A DNA stretch of 64,000 bases from Yersinia thracica (GTDB taxonomy: Bacteria; Pseudomonadota; Gammaproteobacteria; Enterobacterales; Enterobacteriaceae), in contig NZ_CABHXX010000082.1 in NCBI RefSeq assembly GCF_902170565.1, forward strand, positions 1 through 64,000. The letters run 5' to 3'. Below the pieces are notes generated by a model. That model was not told the DNA's origin. It was given only the letters and a program-made list of their open reading frames with translations, and made no database searches. Position 1 is the stretch's first letter; each line of letters begins with the position of its first letter. The position numbers and the translations under genes were made by a program. Below are positions 40,331 through 52,476 of this stretch, piece by piece.

Positions 40331-43093
40331 TTAGGCTGCACCCAAATAATTTCGGGCGGCGTCGCGAACGTTATCTATCTCATCTAATAATTCAAGCCAC
40401 TCAGGCTGCAAATCTTGTAACGCCGTTTGTTGGCGTAACTGTTGTTCAATCGTCATACACAATTGCCTCAATCGAGGTACACCGCTACATGCGCAACTGC
40501 CATGAAACTTATGAATCAGATTCAGAATATCATCATCATGAGCGCCAGCCAGAATCGCCTGTACGCGTTCGGCAACTTGTGGTGTCAACTCTAACAACAT
40601 GGTTAAAAGGTCTTTGGCCAGCGTTTCTTTATTCGCTGCTTGTCTCACTGCTAATGGCCAGTCTATTGACCCCTGACATCCAGATGGTGGCATTGACTGA
40701 ATGTCAGTTTCTACCCGAAATTTTTTTATACAATCAGGTTGATAGCCCGAAAGTGCTTGTATTAGCCGAGCTTCATCAATGGGTTTTGCCAGATAATCTG
40801 CCATACCTAATTTTAATAATTGTTCTTGTTGTCCACGGACGGCATGAGCAGTGACGGCAATGATCGGCGTGTCTTGGTGATGTGACATCTGATGAATCAC
40901 TTCACTGGCACGAATGCCGTCGATTTCCGGCATTTGGATATCCATTAAAATGATGTCCAGTGTATTTTCACGGGCGTAGGTTATGGCTTTTGCCCCGCTG
41001 TCGCATAACACGGTTTCTTCAACCAATTCTTCCAGTAAGGTTCCTATTAATTTCAAGTTAGCCGGGTTGTCGTCCACGGCCATGACTTTAAATGGTAGCT
41101 TTGGCAATTTACTGGGCTGTTCTGTCACTGCTAATTCACTAAGAGGTTCTTCGCATAGTAATAAAGGAATCAATCGATTAGATGATAATGGTTTTATCAG
41201 GCAGGCTTTGGCTCCTATTTGTTTAAGTTGCTCAGCTTCCACTTGTGACTGACTGGGTAATGCTAGAATAACTCGCTCAGCAACTTTCAGTGCAGCCACC
41301 AATTTATCCTGATGAACTGCCATATTATTGCGGAATGGAATGGGCACCCCAACCAGCAGGAAATCATAATGTTGCAACGGCAATTGCGCTAATGTTTGGC
41401 TATGAGTGACCTGCAAAGGTGTGATATTGAGAATATCCAGTGTTGCTCTTGCCGCAGTAGCATTGCGTTCAATATAGGCCAGCGTTTTCCCTTCCAGATG
41501 CGACATATCGGGATGGCGATAGGGAATGGCTTCATTGAGATTCAAGGTGAGATGGAACCTGAAAGTCGACCCCCGATCAACCTGGCTGTGGAAGCTGATA
41601 TCGCCGCCCATTTCTTTTACCAATCTTTCGGTGATAACCAGCCCAAGCCCGGTTCCCCCATGTCGACGTGAAATACTGGCATCAGCCTGACGAAAAGCCT
41701 GGAATAACTGGGTTTGCTGGGATTCAGAAATACCAATGCCGGTATCGTGAATTTCTACCACTAAGGTTACTTGCTGCGGAGTTTTTGTCTGTGTGGCCAC
41801 CAGAATATCGATATTGCCCTGTTCGGTGAATTTAATCGCATTACCCAGCAAATTGGTGACTATTTGCTGTAAACGCATGGCATCACCAATCACTTGCTCC
41901 GGAACATCATTATTAACATGAAGGGTTAGCTCCAGGCCTTTTTCATGGGCGGTATGTGCCAACAGAATAATGACTTCATCCAACGCACCACGCAGTGGGA
42001 ACGGGATGTGTTCAAGAACCAATTTTTCGGCTTCTAACTTGGAGAAGTCCAGTACATCATTAATGATGCATAACAGATTGTTGGCCGAGCGCTGAATGGT
42101 TTGTAGATAATCAGTTTGTGTCGGTGTCAGCGATGTTTTCAGTGTTTGGCGGGTAAAGCCAATCACCCCATTCAGCGGGGTTCGTAGCTCATGAGACATA
42201 TTAGCCAGAAATTCAGATTTAATCCGCGCGGCTTCCTGCGCACGTTTTTTCGCCAGCCCCAATTCAACGTTTTGGATTTCCATCTGTTCCAGTGTTTCAC
42301 GCAAATCTGACGTGGCTTGATCAATATTTTGTTGCATCTCTTCGTGATAGGCCGCCAGTGACATGGCCATTGAGTTGATGCCGTTTTTCAGAATATTTAG
42401 CTCCCCGAGCATTTGCCCTTCAACTCGGCTGTCTAATTGCCCGCGGCGAATGCGGTCAACGGCATTCACCATGTTACGGATGGGGCCAGTGACATCACGC
42501 ATCAGCCGATAAGCAAACAAAATCGCCACACACATGCAGAACAGCAGCAGCAGAGTCGAAATAAAGATTTCTTTATATTGCTGCAAGCGAACTGATTGTA
42601 AATCCAAATCCATGGCGATATAGCCCAATGGCCGATTCGTGATATCGGAATCGGAAGCTCGATCACTGGATAGGTTGGATTCTGACACAATGGGCATCCG
42701 CAAAATCAGAGAGTCGCCGCGATAGGAAAGCATCAGTGAAGTCGGAATGGGGGTGCCTTTAGGCAATCTTAATTGTGAGGAATTGTAATTATAGTTAGAT
42801 GTAACAAAAAGATGGTTATCTGCGTCAAAAACAGAAATTGACCGAACAATACTCGAGTGACGGCGATGAAGTAGATTAATTAACTGACGAACAGTATCGC
42901 GGTTGCGAAAGGTCATCCCATATTCGCTGGCAACCGCTAGCGGCTCAATAATATTCGTGCCAGCATTAACTAATTGTTTTTGCAGCTCATTGTAACGATT
43001 GACCATAAAGGACGTGCTGAGTAACAGCCCAAGAAGCAGCGTGGGGGCCAAGATTAAAATCATCATGCGCGCGCGAAGACTGTATTTGGTCAT
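40331..43093 (-). CDS. barA: Tripartite hybrid sensor histidine kinase BarA
   Basis: 920 residues from ATG 43093 ([17 protein letters not shown]). Order: TM1 (10-30), periplasmic sensor (~30-165), TM2 ([21 protein letters not shown]), HAMP, HisKA with phospho-His in [13 protein letters not shown], HATPase ([15 protein letters not shown]), receiver with Asp in [12 protein letters not shown], and Hpt with His in LIHKFHGSC. It phosphorelays to UvrY/SirA and so controls the CsrB-type small RNAs, carbon metabolism and virulence. All phosphotransfer residues are present. Converges on degP, a junction not found in E. coli. Confidence 0.95.
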   Translation of the reverse strand: MTKYSLRARMMILILAPTLLLGLLLSTSFMVNRYNELQKQLVNAGTNIIEPLAVASEYGMTFRNRDTVRQLINLLHRRHSSIVRSISVFDADNHLFVTSNYNYNSSQLRLPKGTPIPTSLMLSYRGDSLILRMPIVSESNLSSDRASDSDITNRPLGYIAMDLDLQSVRLQQYKEIFISTLLLLFCMCVAILFAYRLMRDVTGPIRNMVNAVDRIRRGQLDSRVEGQMLGELNILKNGINSMAMSLAAYHEEMQQNIDQATSDLRETLEQMEIQNVELGLAKKRAQEAARIKSEFLANMSHELRTPLNGVIGFTRQTLKTSLTPTQTDYLQTIQRSANNLLCIINDVLDFSKLEAEKLVLEHIPFPLRGALDEVIILLAHTAHEKGLELTLHVNNDVPEQVIGDAMRLQQIVTNLLGNAIKFTEQGNIDILVATQTKTPQQVTLVVEIHDTGIGISESQQTQLFQAFRQADASISRRHGGTGLGLVITERLVKEMGGDISFHSQVDRGSTFRFHLTLNLNEAIPYRHPDMSHLEGKTLAYIERNATAARATLDILNITPLQVTHSQTLAQLPLQHYDFLLVGVPIPFRNNMAVHQDKLVAALKVAERVILALPSQSQVEAEQLKQIGAKACLIKPLSSNRLIPLLLCEEPLSELAVTEQPSKLPKLPFKVMAVDDNPANLKLIGTLLEELVEETVLCDSGAKAITYARENTLDIILMDIQMPEIDGIRASEVIHQMSHHQDTPIIAVTAHAVRGQQEQLLKLGMADYLAKPIDEARLIQALSGYQPDCIKKFRVETDIQSMPPSGCQGSIDWPLAVRQAANKETLAKDLLTMLLELTPQVAERVQAILAGAHDDDILNLIHKFHGSCACSGVPRLRQLCMTIEQQLRQQTALQDLQPEWLELLDEIDNVRDAARNYLGAA

Positions 43094-43149
43094 GGTATTC
43101 CAATGTGGGAGAATCAGCAGCTTACAAAACCGATGTTTGATCAATCAAT

Positions 43150-44016
43150 ATGGCGTAATTCTACTCTCCAAACCGGCGTGTGACGACCAAACAAACGCTA
43201 ACTGTGGCAGTAAATTCGCTCGACCCCTTTGGTTAAGCGGGGCGTACCACCAAGGCAAAGCTATCTTTATCCCCGCTGCTTTACCAGAGGAGCAAGTTAA
43301 AAGTGTTACCGCTGGCAAGCGAGATTAGGTTGCCGCCTATCTGGCTGGCAGTAGTGATAGTCTGGAAAACTCATCAGTGCGGAACCCTATTACCTGATTT
43401 GGGGTCTATATTGAGTGTTTCATTCGCGAGATTTTACTCAAGTCAATGAGGCGGTTAACCCGCAAATGTTGGGTCAGGCTATAGCATGGCTGGATGTGTA
43501 GCCCTATGAGCTGATGTTGGATCTGTTCTGCGGTAGGGATAATTTTATCTTGTCATTAGTAAAATTTGCCGCGAAGTGGTCGGTGTGGAAGGAGTTGCGG
43601 CGTGAGTAGCGAATGGGCAGTATAATGCATTGAATAACGCGTTGCCCAAGGTGTCTTTTTTCCATGAAAATTTGGAATCCGACATCAATTGTCAGCCGTG
43701 GGCAACACCGGTATTTGATAAAATATGGTTAGATCTTGCACAGGTGCTGCCGGGGTCATGCCAGATTGCTACATATAGTTAAATACTAGTTAAATATATA
43801 ATAGTTAAACAAATACAGTTAAACACATATAGTTAAACTGGCGTCAAAGCGGGTGGTGTATATTTTGTGTCATCCCACCGTGCGGGCACGAAATAGTCAG
43901 GTGCTGTTAGCCGCCGGTTACCGTCTTGCTCGGTGCGAATGTTAGATATATTTCCCCACACCGGGCATCTTGAATCTATGGCGCTGTTGATGCAGGAGCC
44001 AGGGGTCGCAAAGTAG
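43150..44016 (+). pseudogene. rlmD: Decayed 23S rRNA m5U1939 methyltransferase RlmD
   Basis: Lies exactly where rlmD (rumA) sits between barA and relA in E. coli. Fragments are recognisable: MA*FYSPNRRVTTKQTLTV at the start (stop at codon 3), GKAIFIPAALPEEQ, then a jump over the middle (the 4Fe-4S cluster Cys region is lost) to DFTQVNEAVNPQ, WLDV*PYELMLDLFCG, NGQYNALNNALPKV, FFHENLESDI, and finally ARNSQVLLAAGYRLARCE and IFPHTGHLESMALLMQEPG. At least five stops, several frameshifts and an AT-rich repeat insert break it. About 870 bp remain of ~1300. No product is expected; the remnant may still hold relA promoters. Confidence 0.88.
43771..43839. repeat. AGTTAAA short tandem repeat inside the rlmD remnant
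   Basis: Five AGTTAAA units start at 43777, 43788, 43803, 43817 and 43831 (spacing 11, 15, 14, 14 bp) with AT-rich spacers. It interrupts the rlmD-like sequence between LAQVLPGSCQ and LASKRVVY. Confidence 0.8.
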
Positions 44017-44025
44017 GGAGAAGTT

Positions 44026-46260
44026 ATGGTTGCGGTACGAAGTGCACATTTGAATCCAGCGGGCGAGTTTGCTCTCGACGACTGGATAGCCAGTTTGGGA
44101 CTTTCTAATCTGCAATCAGGTGAGCGATTAGCCGAGACTTGGCGCTACTGTGAGCAGCAGACGCAAAACCACCCCAATGCCTCGCTGTTGCTGTGGCGCG
44201 GCCTTGAAATGGTTGAGATTCTTTCCACCCTGAGCATGGATAATGACAGTATGCGCGCTGCGCTGCTGTTCCCGCTGGTGGATGCCAATGTGGTGGATGA
44301 AGCCACATTGACCGAACAATTCGGTAAAAGTATTACTTATTTGGTGCATGGTGTGCGCGATATGGATGCCATCCGCCAGTTAAAAGCCACCCACAATGAT
44401 TCCATGAGCTCTGAGCAAGTGGATAATGTGCGCCGTATGTTATTGGCGATGGTGGAAGATTTCCGCTGTGTAGTCATCAAGTTAGCAGAGCGTATTGCGC
44501 ATCTGCGCGAAGTGAAAGATGCGCCGGAAGATGAGCGCGTACTGGCGGCCAAAGAGTGTTCCAATATTTATGCTCCACTGGCTAACCGCTTGGGTATTGG
44601 CCAGATCAAGTGGGAGTTGGAAGACTTCTGTTTCCGCTATCTGCACCCTGATGAATATAAGCAAATCGCCAAATTACTCCACGAGCGCCGTATTGATCGT
44701 GAGCAATTCATTGATGACTTTGTCGCTTCATTGCATGCAGCCATGGCGGCAGAGGGTATCAAAGCCGACATTTATGGTCGCCCCAAGCACATCTATAGCA
44801 TCTGGCGCAAAATGCAGAAGAAGTCGCTGGCTTTCGATGAACTGTTTGATGTGCGCGCAGTGCGGGTGGTGGTGGAGCGCTTGCAGGATTGCTATGCCGC
44901 GCTTGGCATTGTTCATACCCATTTCCGTCATTTACCTGATGAATTTGACGACTACGTCGCCAACCCTAAACCTAATGGTTATCAATCGATCCATACGGTA
45001 GTGCTGGGGCCGCGTGGTAAAACGCTTGAAATTCAAATTCGTACCCGTCAGATGCATGAAGATGCAGAACTGGGAGTTGCTGCGCACTGGAAGTATAAAG
45101 AGGGCGCGGTAGTCGCAGGTCGCTCTGGTTATGAAGGGCGGATTGCCTGGTTGCGTAAATTGATTGCCTGGCAGGAAGAAATGGCGGATTCCGGCGAAAT
45201 GCTGGATGAAGTGCGCAGTCAGGTATTTGACGACCGCGTATATGTGTTCACACCGAAAGGCGATGTCATTGATTTACCTGCCGGTTCTACACCGCTGGAC
45301 TTTGCTTACCATATCCACAGTGATGTCGGCCACCGCTGTATTGGGGCCAAAATCAGTGGCCGGATAGTGCCGTTTACTTACCAGTTACAGATGGGTGATC
45401 AGATTGAAATTATCACTCAGAAGCAGCCTAACCCAAGCCGCGACTGGCTGAATCCTAACCTCGGCTATGTCACCACCAGCCGCGGGCGCTCTAAGATTCA
45501 TAACTGGTTTAGAAAACAAGATAGAGACAAGAATATTCTTGCCGGTCGGCAGATGTTGGACGACGAGCTGGAGCACCTGGATATCAGCTTGAAAGAGGCT
45601 GAGAAGCTGCTGGTTCCGCGCTATAACATGAATTCCATGGATGAAGTGTTAGCAGCCATTGGTGGCGGTGATATCCGTCTGAATCAGATGGTCAACTTCC
45701 TGCAAGGAAAATTGAATAAGCCGACGGCGGAAGAGGCGGATTTAGAGGCTTTACGCCATCTGAATAATAAACATCAGCCAGCACCGCGTAATGCCAGCAA
45801 AGACAGCGGGCGCATTGTGGTCGAAGGTGTCGGTAATCTGATGCACCATATTGCTCGCTGCTGTCAGCCTATTCCGGGCGATGAAATTATTGGTTTTATT
45901 ACGCAGGGGCGCGGTATATCCATTCACCGTGCTGATTGTGAGCAGTTAGCTGAATTACAATCCCATGCGCCTGAGCGGATTGTTGATGCGGTTTGGGGCG
46001 AAAGCTATTCCAGTGGCTATTCGCTGGTGGTGCGAGTCACGGCCAATGATCGCAGTGGTTTGCTGCGTGATATCACCACCATTTTGGCAAACGAAAAAGT
46101 CAATGTGCTGGGCGTTGCCAGCCGTAGCGATACCAAAAAGATGGTAGCGACCATCGACATGGACATCGAGATCTACAACTTGCAGGTGCTGGGTAGGGTG
46201 TTAGCCAAGCTGAATCAGTTGCCGGATGTGATAGATGCCCGTCGACTCCACGGCAATTAA
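44026..46260 (+). CDS. relA: (p)ppGpp synthetase RelA
   Basis: 744 residues. Order: inactive HD-like hydrolase region (FPLVDANVVDEATL replaces the catalytic HD, the RelA hallmark), synthetase domain (RPKHIYSIWRKMQ, NPKPNGYQSIHTVVLG, EIQIRTRQMHEDAELG), TGS (VYVFTPKGDVIDLPAGSTPLDFAY), zinc-finger (CCQPIPGDEIIG) and C-terminal ACT (LVVRVTANDRSGLLRDIT). Ribosome-bound enzyme that makes alarmone on amino-acid starvation and acts with DksA. GGGAGAAG precedes ATG 44026. The upstream rlmD copy is a pseudogene. Confidence 0.97.
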   Translation: MVAVRSAHLNPAGEFALDDWIASLGLSNLQSGERLAETWRYCEQQTQNHPNASLLLWRGLEMVEILSTLSMDNDSMRAALLFPLVDANVVDEATLTEQFGKSITYLVHGVRDMDAIRQLKATHNDSMSSEQVDNVRRMLLAMVEDFRCVVIKLAERIAHLREVKDAPEDERVLAAKECSNIYAPLANRLGIGQIKWELEDFCFRYLHPDEYKQIAKLLHERRIDREQFIDDFVASLHAAMAAEGIKADIYGRPKHIYSIWRKMQKKSLAFDELFDVRAVRVVVERLQDCYAALGIVHTHFRHLPDEFDDYVANPKPNGYQSIHTVVLGPRGKTLEIQIRTRQMHEDAELGVAAHWKYKEGAVVAGRSGYEGRIAWLRKLIAWQEEMADSGEMLDEVRSQVFDDRVYVFTPKGDVIDLPAGSTPLDFAYHIHSDVGHRCIGAKISGRIVPFTYQLQMGDQIEIITQKQPNPSRDWLNPNLGYVTTSRGRSKIHNWFRKQDRDKNILAGRQMLDDELEHLDISLKEAEKLLVPRYNMNSMDEVLAAIGGGDIRLNQMVNFLQGKLNKPTAEEADLEALRHLNNKHQPAPRNASKDSGRIVVEGVGNLMHHIARCCQPIPGDEIIGFITQGRGISIHRADCEQLAELQSHAPERIVDAVWGESYSSGYSLVVRVTANDRSGLLRDITTILANEKVNVLGVASRSDTKKMVATIDMDIEIYNLQVLGRVLAKLNQLPDVIDARRLHGN

Positions 46261-46289
46261 TTTTTTTGATCTGGACGGCTACTGCGCTT

Positions 46290-46400
46290 TGCCATTTTAG
46301 TCTTGGGCTATGCTCGGCTTCCTCATGTACTCAAGTACATTCCGGAGTCCTGCGCGCAGTCCGCAACTAAACTGGCTGCACTCGCTACGCCTCGAATTTT
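46290..46400. repeat. Palindromic intergenic repeat between relA and mazG
   Basis: Centre ATGTACT CA AGTACAT (46325-46340), flanked by GC-rich arms (GGGCTATGCTCGGCTTCC / TCCTGCGCGCAGTCC). Not an ERIC core. In E. coli mazEF occupies this gap; no toxin or antitoxin ORF is seen here. Confidence 0.5.
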
Positions 46401-46427
46401 AAAAAATAAAAAAGTGAATAAATTCAT

Positions 46428-47270
46428 ATGACTAAGTCAGTAACTCCCCCAGATGCCACGGCCTTAGCTCTGCAACGTTTGTTGGATATTATGCGCACCT
46501 TGCGTGACCCCGAGCACGGCTGTCCGTGGGATCGTAAGCAGACTTTTGACACTATTGCGCCCTACACGCTGGAAGAAACTTATGAAGTGCTTGACGCGAT
46601 TCAGCGCAAGGATTTCGACGATCTTCGCGACGAATTGGGTGATTTACTGTTTCAGGTGGTGTTTTATGCGCAAATGGGGCAGGAGCAAGGGCTATTTGCC
46701 TTTGATGATGTTTGCCATGCTATCAGCGATAAATTAGTGCGTCGCCATCCACATGTGTTCCTCGGTGCGCCGCAAAATGATTCAGACGCTATAATTACCA
46801 GTGATACGGCATTGGCAGGGTGGGAGTCGCGTAAAGCCGAGGAACGGGCGCAGAAAGCGTTGTATTCGGCATTGGATGATATCCCTGATGCCCTGCCAGC
46901 CTTGATGAAAGCACATAAAATCCAGAAACGCTGTGCATCAGTAGGTTTTGATTGGGACACACTCGGGCCGGTGCTCGATAAAGTCTACGAAGAGATCGAT
47001 GAAGTGATGTTCGAAGCTCGGCAAGCTGTGGTGGATGAAGAAAAGTTGGGTGAGGAAATTGGCGATTTACTGTTTGCTACGGTTAATTTATCTCGCCATT
47101 TGGGGCATAAAGCTGAAAATGCCTTACAGGCGGCAAATCGCAAGTTTGAACGTCGTTTTCGTCAGGTAGAACAAATAGTTACAGCGTCAGGTAAAACCAT
47201 GGAGAGCGCGACACTGGATGAAATGGAATCTGCCTGGCAGCAAGTTAAACAGCAAGAAACTGAAATGTAA
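46428..47270 (+). CDS. mazG: Nucleoside triphosphate pyrophosphohydrolase MazG
   Basis: 280 residues; two tandem all-alpha NTP-PPase domains. N-terminal: CPWDRKQTFDTIAPYTLEETYEVLDAI with EExxE and RDELGDLLFQVVFYAQ; C-terminal: EEIDEVMFEARQ and GEEIGDLLFATVNLSRHL. It hydrolyses NTPs to NMPs and in E. coli limits MazEF killing and ppGpp build-up; mazEF itself is absent here. About 17 residues longer than the E. coli protein, at the N-terminus. A 211-bp gap with the pyrG promoter follows. Confidence 0.95.
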   Translation: MTKSVTPPDATALALQRLLDIMRTLRDPEHGCPWDRKQTFDTIAPYTLEETYEVLDAIQRKDFDDLRDELGDLLFQVVFYAQMGQEQGLFAFDDVCHAISDKLVRRHPHVFLGAPQNDSDAIITSDTALAGWESRKAEERAQKALYSALDDIPDALPALMKAHKIQKRCASVGFDWDTLGPVLDKVYEEIDEVMFEARQAVVDEEKLGEEIGDLLFATVNLSRHLGHKAENALQAANRKFERRFRQVEQIVTASGKTMESATLDEMESAWQQVKQQETEM

Positions 47271-47466
47271 GGTGTTTTAATTCATTTGGTGGATGGTTGT
47301 TGAATTTTAATTGCGTTAATATATTGAATTATAACGGATAGCAAGACGATGTTTCGCTCGGTAAAAACGGCAAAAATGGCCACTCGCGCGGAGAGTGTTT
47401 GTAGCGAAACCAAGGTTCGGGTATACTACTTTCCCGTCTTGGTTCTTCCATCGTCTTTAAACCTAA

Positions 47467-50494
<3,028 letters not shown>

Positions 50495-50530
50495 TTACTG
50501 TGCTTTAGCTTTGATTAAAGTTGATTGAAA

Positions 50531-50552
50531 AACCCGCTGCGGCGGGTTTTTT
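50531..50552 (+). terminator. Rho-independent terminator of eno
   Basis: AACCCGC (50531-50537) TGCG GCGGGTT (50542-50548) followed by a run of six T. The remaining gap to 50839 is AT-rich and would hold the promoter of the next operon; no operator recognised. Confidence 0.9.
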
Positions 50553-50839
50553 CATACCTGGAGTGTAGCGAGAGAGTCATCTGGGTAATTATAACTACTT
50601 TAAATTTATATAATCCCGACATGTTATATAAATGTTTCTTATATGTTGATTTCAATGATGTGATGCTTGTCACGAAATATTGTTTGCAGTCTAATTTTTT
50701 ATTACTACAATTAATATCTCATGGATTTGATTAATTAGAATTCCTTATTTATTCTGATGCGACTAATGGCTATTCATAATTGATGCAGACATTATAGATA
50801 TAGGAGGGTTTTTATCTTGGTCTAATGGGGTAAAGTGAC

Positions 50840-52030
50840 ATGCTCAATAGAATTGTTATTGTCGGTGGTGGCACTGGCGGTACTATTTTAGCTAATTTAT
50901 TAGCAGCTAAATTGCATCGGGATATTCTTGAAAGGAAAGTTGAATTAATACTTATTTCTGACTCTCCGGTTCACTACTATAAACCCGCTTTTATGTATGT
51001 CGCTTTTAATTTATTTTATAAACAAGAGTTGGAACGTTCACAACAAAGTTTATTACGGCCAGAAGTTACTTTTATTGTTGATAAAGCGGAGGATTTCGAT
51101 TTATCTAAAAGAGAAATATCATGTCGTAGTGGGAAAAAATATAATTATGACTTTTTAGTGTTTGCGACAGGATGTGTTCCCCGGCCAGATAGAATTGAGG
51201 GCCTGGCTGAAGCCGGCGATCATTTTTATCAATATGCCGCTTCTCATCAATTAGCTGATAAATTAGCGAAAATAGAGAAAGGCCGTATTTTTATCACCGT
51301 CTCCTTCCCGCAAACACCCAATGTACCCCATCAATGTGGCATTGCTCCGATAGAAACTACACTGATGTTGGATGACTATCTCCGCCGTCGTGGAGTGCGT
51401 AATACCATTGAAATTGTTTATACCTATCCCACGGTTTCTCAGCTGTTGCGTAATTGTCTTTTCTTACAAAGACCTACAGGGGAAGTTTTACCCAATATTT
51501 TTGCCGCTAAAGGTATCAAGCACCAGCGCGGTTTTACGCTGCAAAAAATCGACCCCGATAAAAAGATTGCCTATTCCGCCGAGGGAGACGAGCAACCCTT
51601 TGATATCTTAATGAGTACTCCGCCGATTACCGCTGTGGATGCGGTGCGTAACACCGGATTGAGTGAATGGGATAACGGGGAGGGTTGGTTACCGACTGAC
51701 CACCAAACTCTGCAAGTCTATGGGCAGCCGGGGGTTTATGTTATTGGTGATACCGTTGACCTACCGATTAGCAAAGCAGGCGGTTCCTGTCATAACCAAG
51801 CGCCTGTTATTGCTGACAATATTGTCTCTGAGCTGCGCATCGGCTACCCAACCAGTCATTACGATGGAAAAGTACAAGCGCTGGCCCAAATGGGGCTGAA
51901 TGCGGGGATGCCGCTATGGTACGACTACCGCAATGATGTGATGCCAACACCACCGACCAAAGTGGGTGGAATGTTACGCAATGGTTTTAACCGTGGCTTA
52001 TATTGGGCCACTGTCCGTGGCCTGATTTAA
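50840..52030 (+). CDS. Sulfide:quinone oxidoreductase-like flavoprotein
   Basis: 396 residues. N-terminal FAD dinucleotide fold (IVIVGGGTGGTILANLL) and second FAD motif (YVIGDTVDLPISKAGGSCHNQA). Three Cys lie where SQR enzymes have their redox Cys: Cys112 (FATGCVPRP), Cys166 (NVPHQCGIAPIE) and Cys317 (KAGGSCHNQ). It would oxidise sulfide (or a thiol) and pass electrons to the quinone pool at the membrane face. First of three same-strand genes; 11 bp before the DUF1641 gene. The context with methionine gamma-lyase suggests handling of sulfide or methanethiol. Substrate is inferred, not shown. Confidence 0.78.
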   Translation: MLNRIVIVGGGTGGTILANLLAAKLHRDILERKVELILISDSPVHYYKPAFMYVAFNLFYKQELERSQQSLLRPEVTFIVDKAEDFDLSKREISCRSGKKYNYDFLVFATGCVPRPDRIEGLAEAGDHFYQYAASHQLADKLAKIEKGRIFITVSFPQTPNVPHQCGIAPIETTLMLDDYLRRRGVRNTIEIVYTYPTVSQLLRNCLFLQRPTGEVLPNIFAAKGIKHQRGFTLQKIDPDKKIAYSAEGDEQPFDILMSTPPITAVDAVRNTGLSEWDNGEGWLPTDHQTLQVYGQPGVYVIGDTVDLPISKAGGSCHNQAPVIADNIVSELRIGYPTSHYDGKVQALAQMGLNAGMPLWYDYRNDVMPTPPTKVGGMLRNGFNRGLYWATVRGLI

Positions 52031-52041
52031 TAAGAGAAAAT

Positions 52042-52446
52042 ATGAGCGAACATCAATCAGATGAAAGTCATGTTGATAAAGAAATAATGCCTGAAGCCGA
52101 TTTCACGCAATTGCTTAATAAATTACAGCCCTTATTAGCGGGAGGGCGATTAAATAACGCAGTAGATATATTGTCATTGTTATCTGATGTGGTTGATATT
52201 GCAGATAATGCATTGGTCGAGAAACTGGCTGGTGTATTCGAAGGCATTGTTGCCGTTGGTTGGGAGAGTGGTAGTGCATTAAGGATGGCGAATACTGAGC
52301 TGCGACTTAATCAAGAGGCAGTTAATTACCGTTCATTATATTCTTTATTTCGCGACCGAGACACATTAGTCGGTATTACGTTGTTATTACGGACGTTACA
52401 GATAATTGGTCAAAGAATTAATGCTACAAAAATATCGCCACCTTAA
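52042..52446 (+). CDS. DUF1641-family protein
   Basis: 134 residues from ATG 52042 (MSEHQSDESHVDKEI), with AAGAGAAAAT upstream; an in-frame ATG at 52003 lies inside the preceding gene. Predicted all-helical, soluble. LLNKLQPLLAGGRLNNAVDILSLLSDVVDIADNALVEKLAG is the DUF1641 pattern. Genes of this family often sit beside SQR-like or formate dehydrogenase genes, and it may be a partner or adaptor for the flavoprotein. The function is unknown. Confidence 0.7.
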   Translation: MSEHQSDESHVDKEIMPEADFTQLLNKLQPLLAGGRLNNAVDILSLLSDVVDIADNALVEKLAGVFEGIVAVGWESGSALRMANTELRLNQEAVNYRSLYSLFRDRDTLVGITLLLRTLQIIGQRINATKISPP

Positions 52447-52476
52447 AGTTATAAGCTACTTTATGAGGATATAGAG

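Noticed and set aside
50525-50734. 69-codon open frame after eno
   Set aside because: Begins inside the eno terminator stem, has no ribosome-binding site and AT-rich, unstructured composition.
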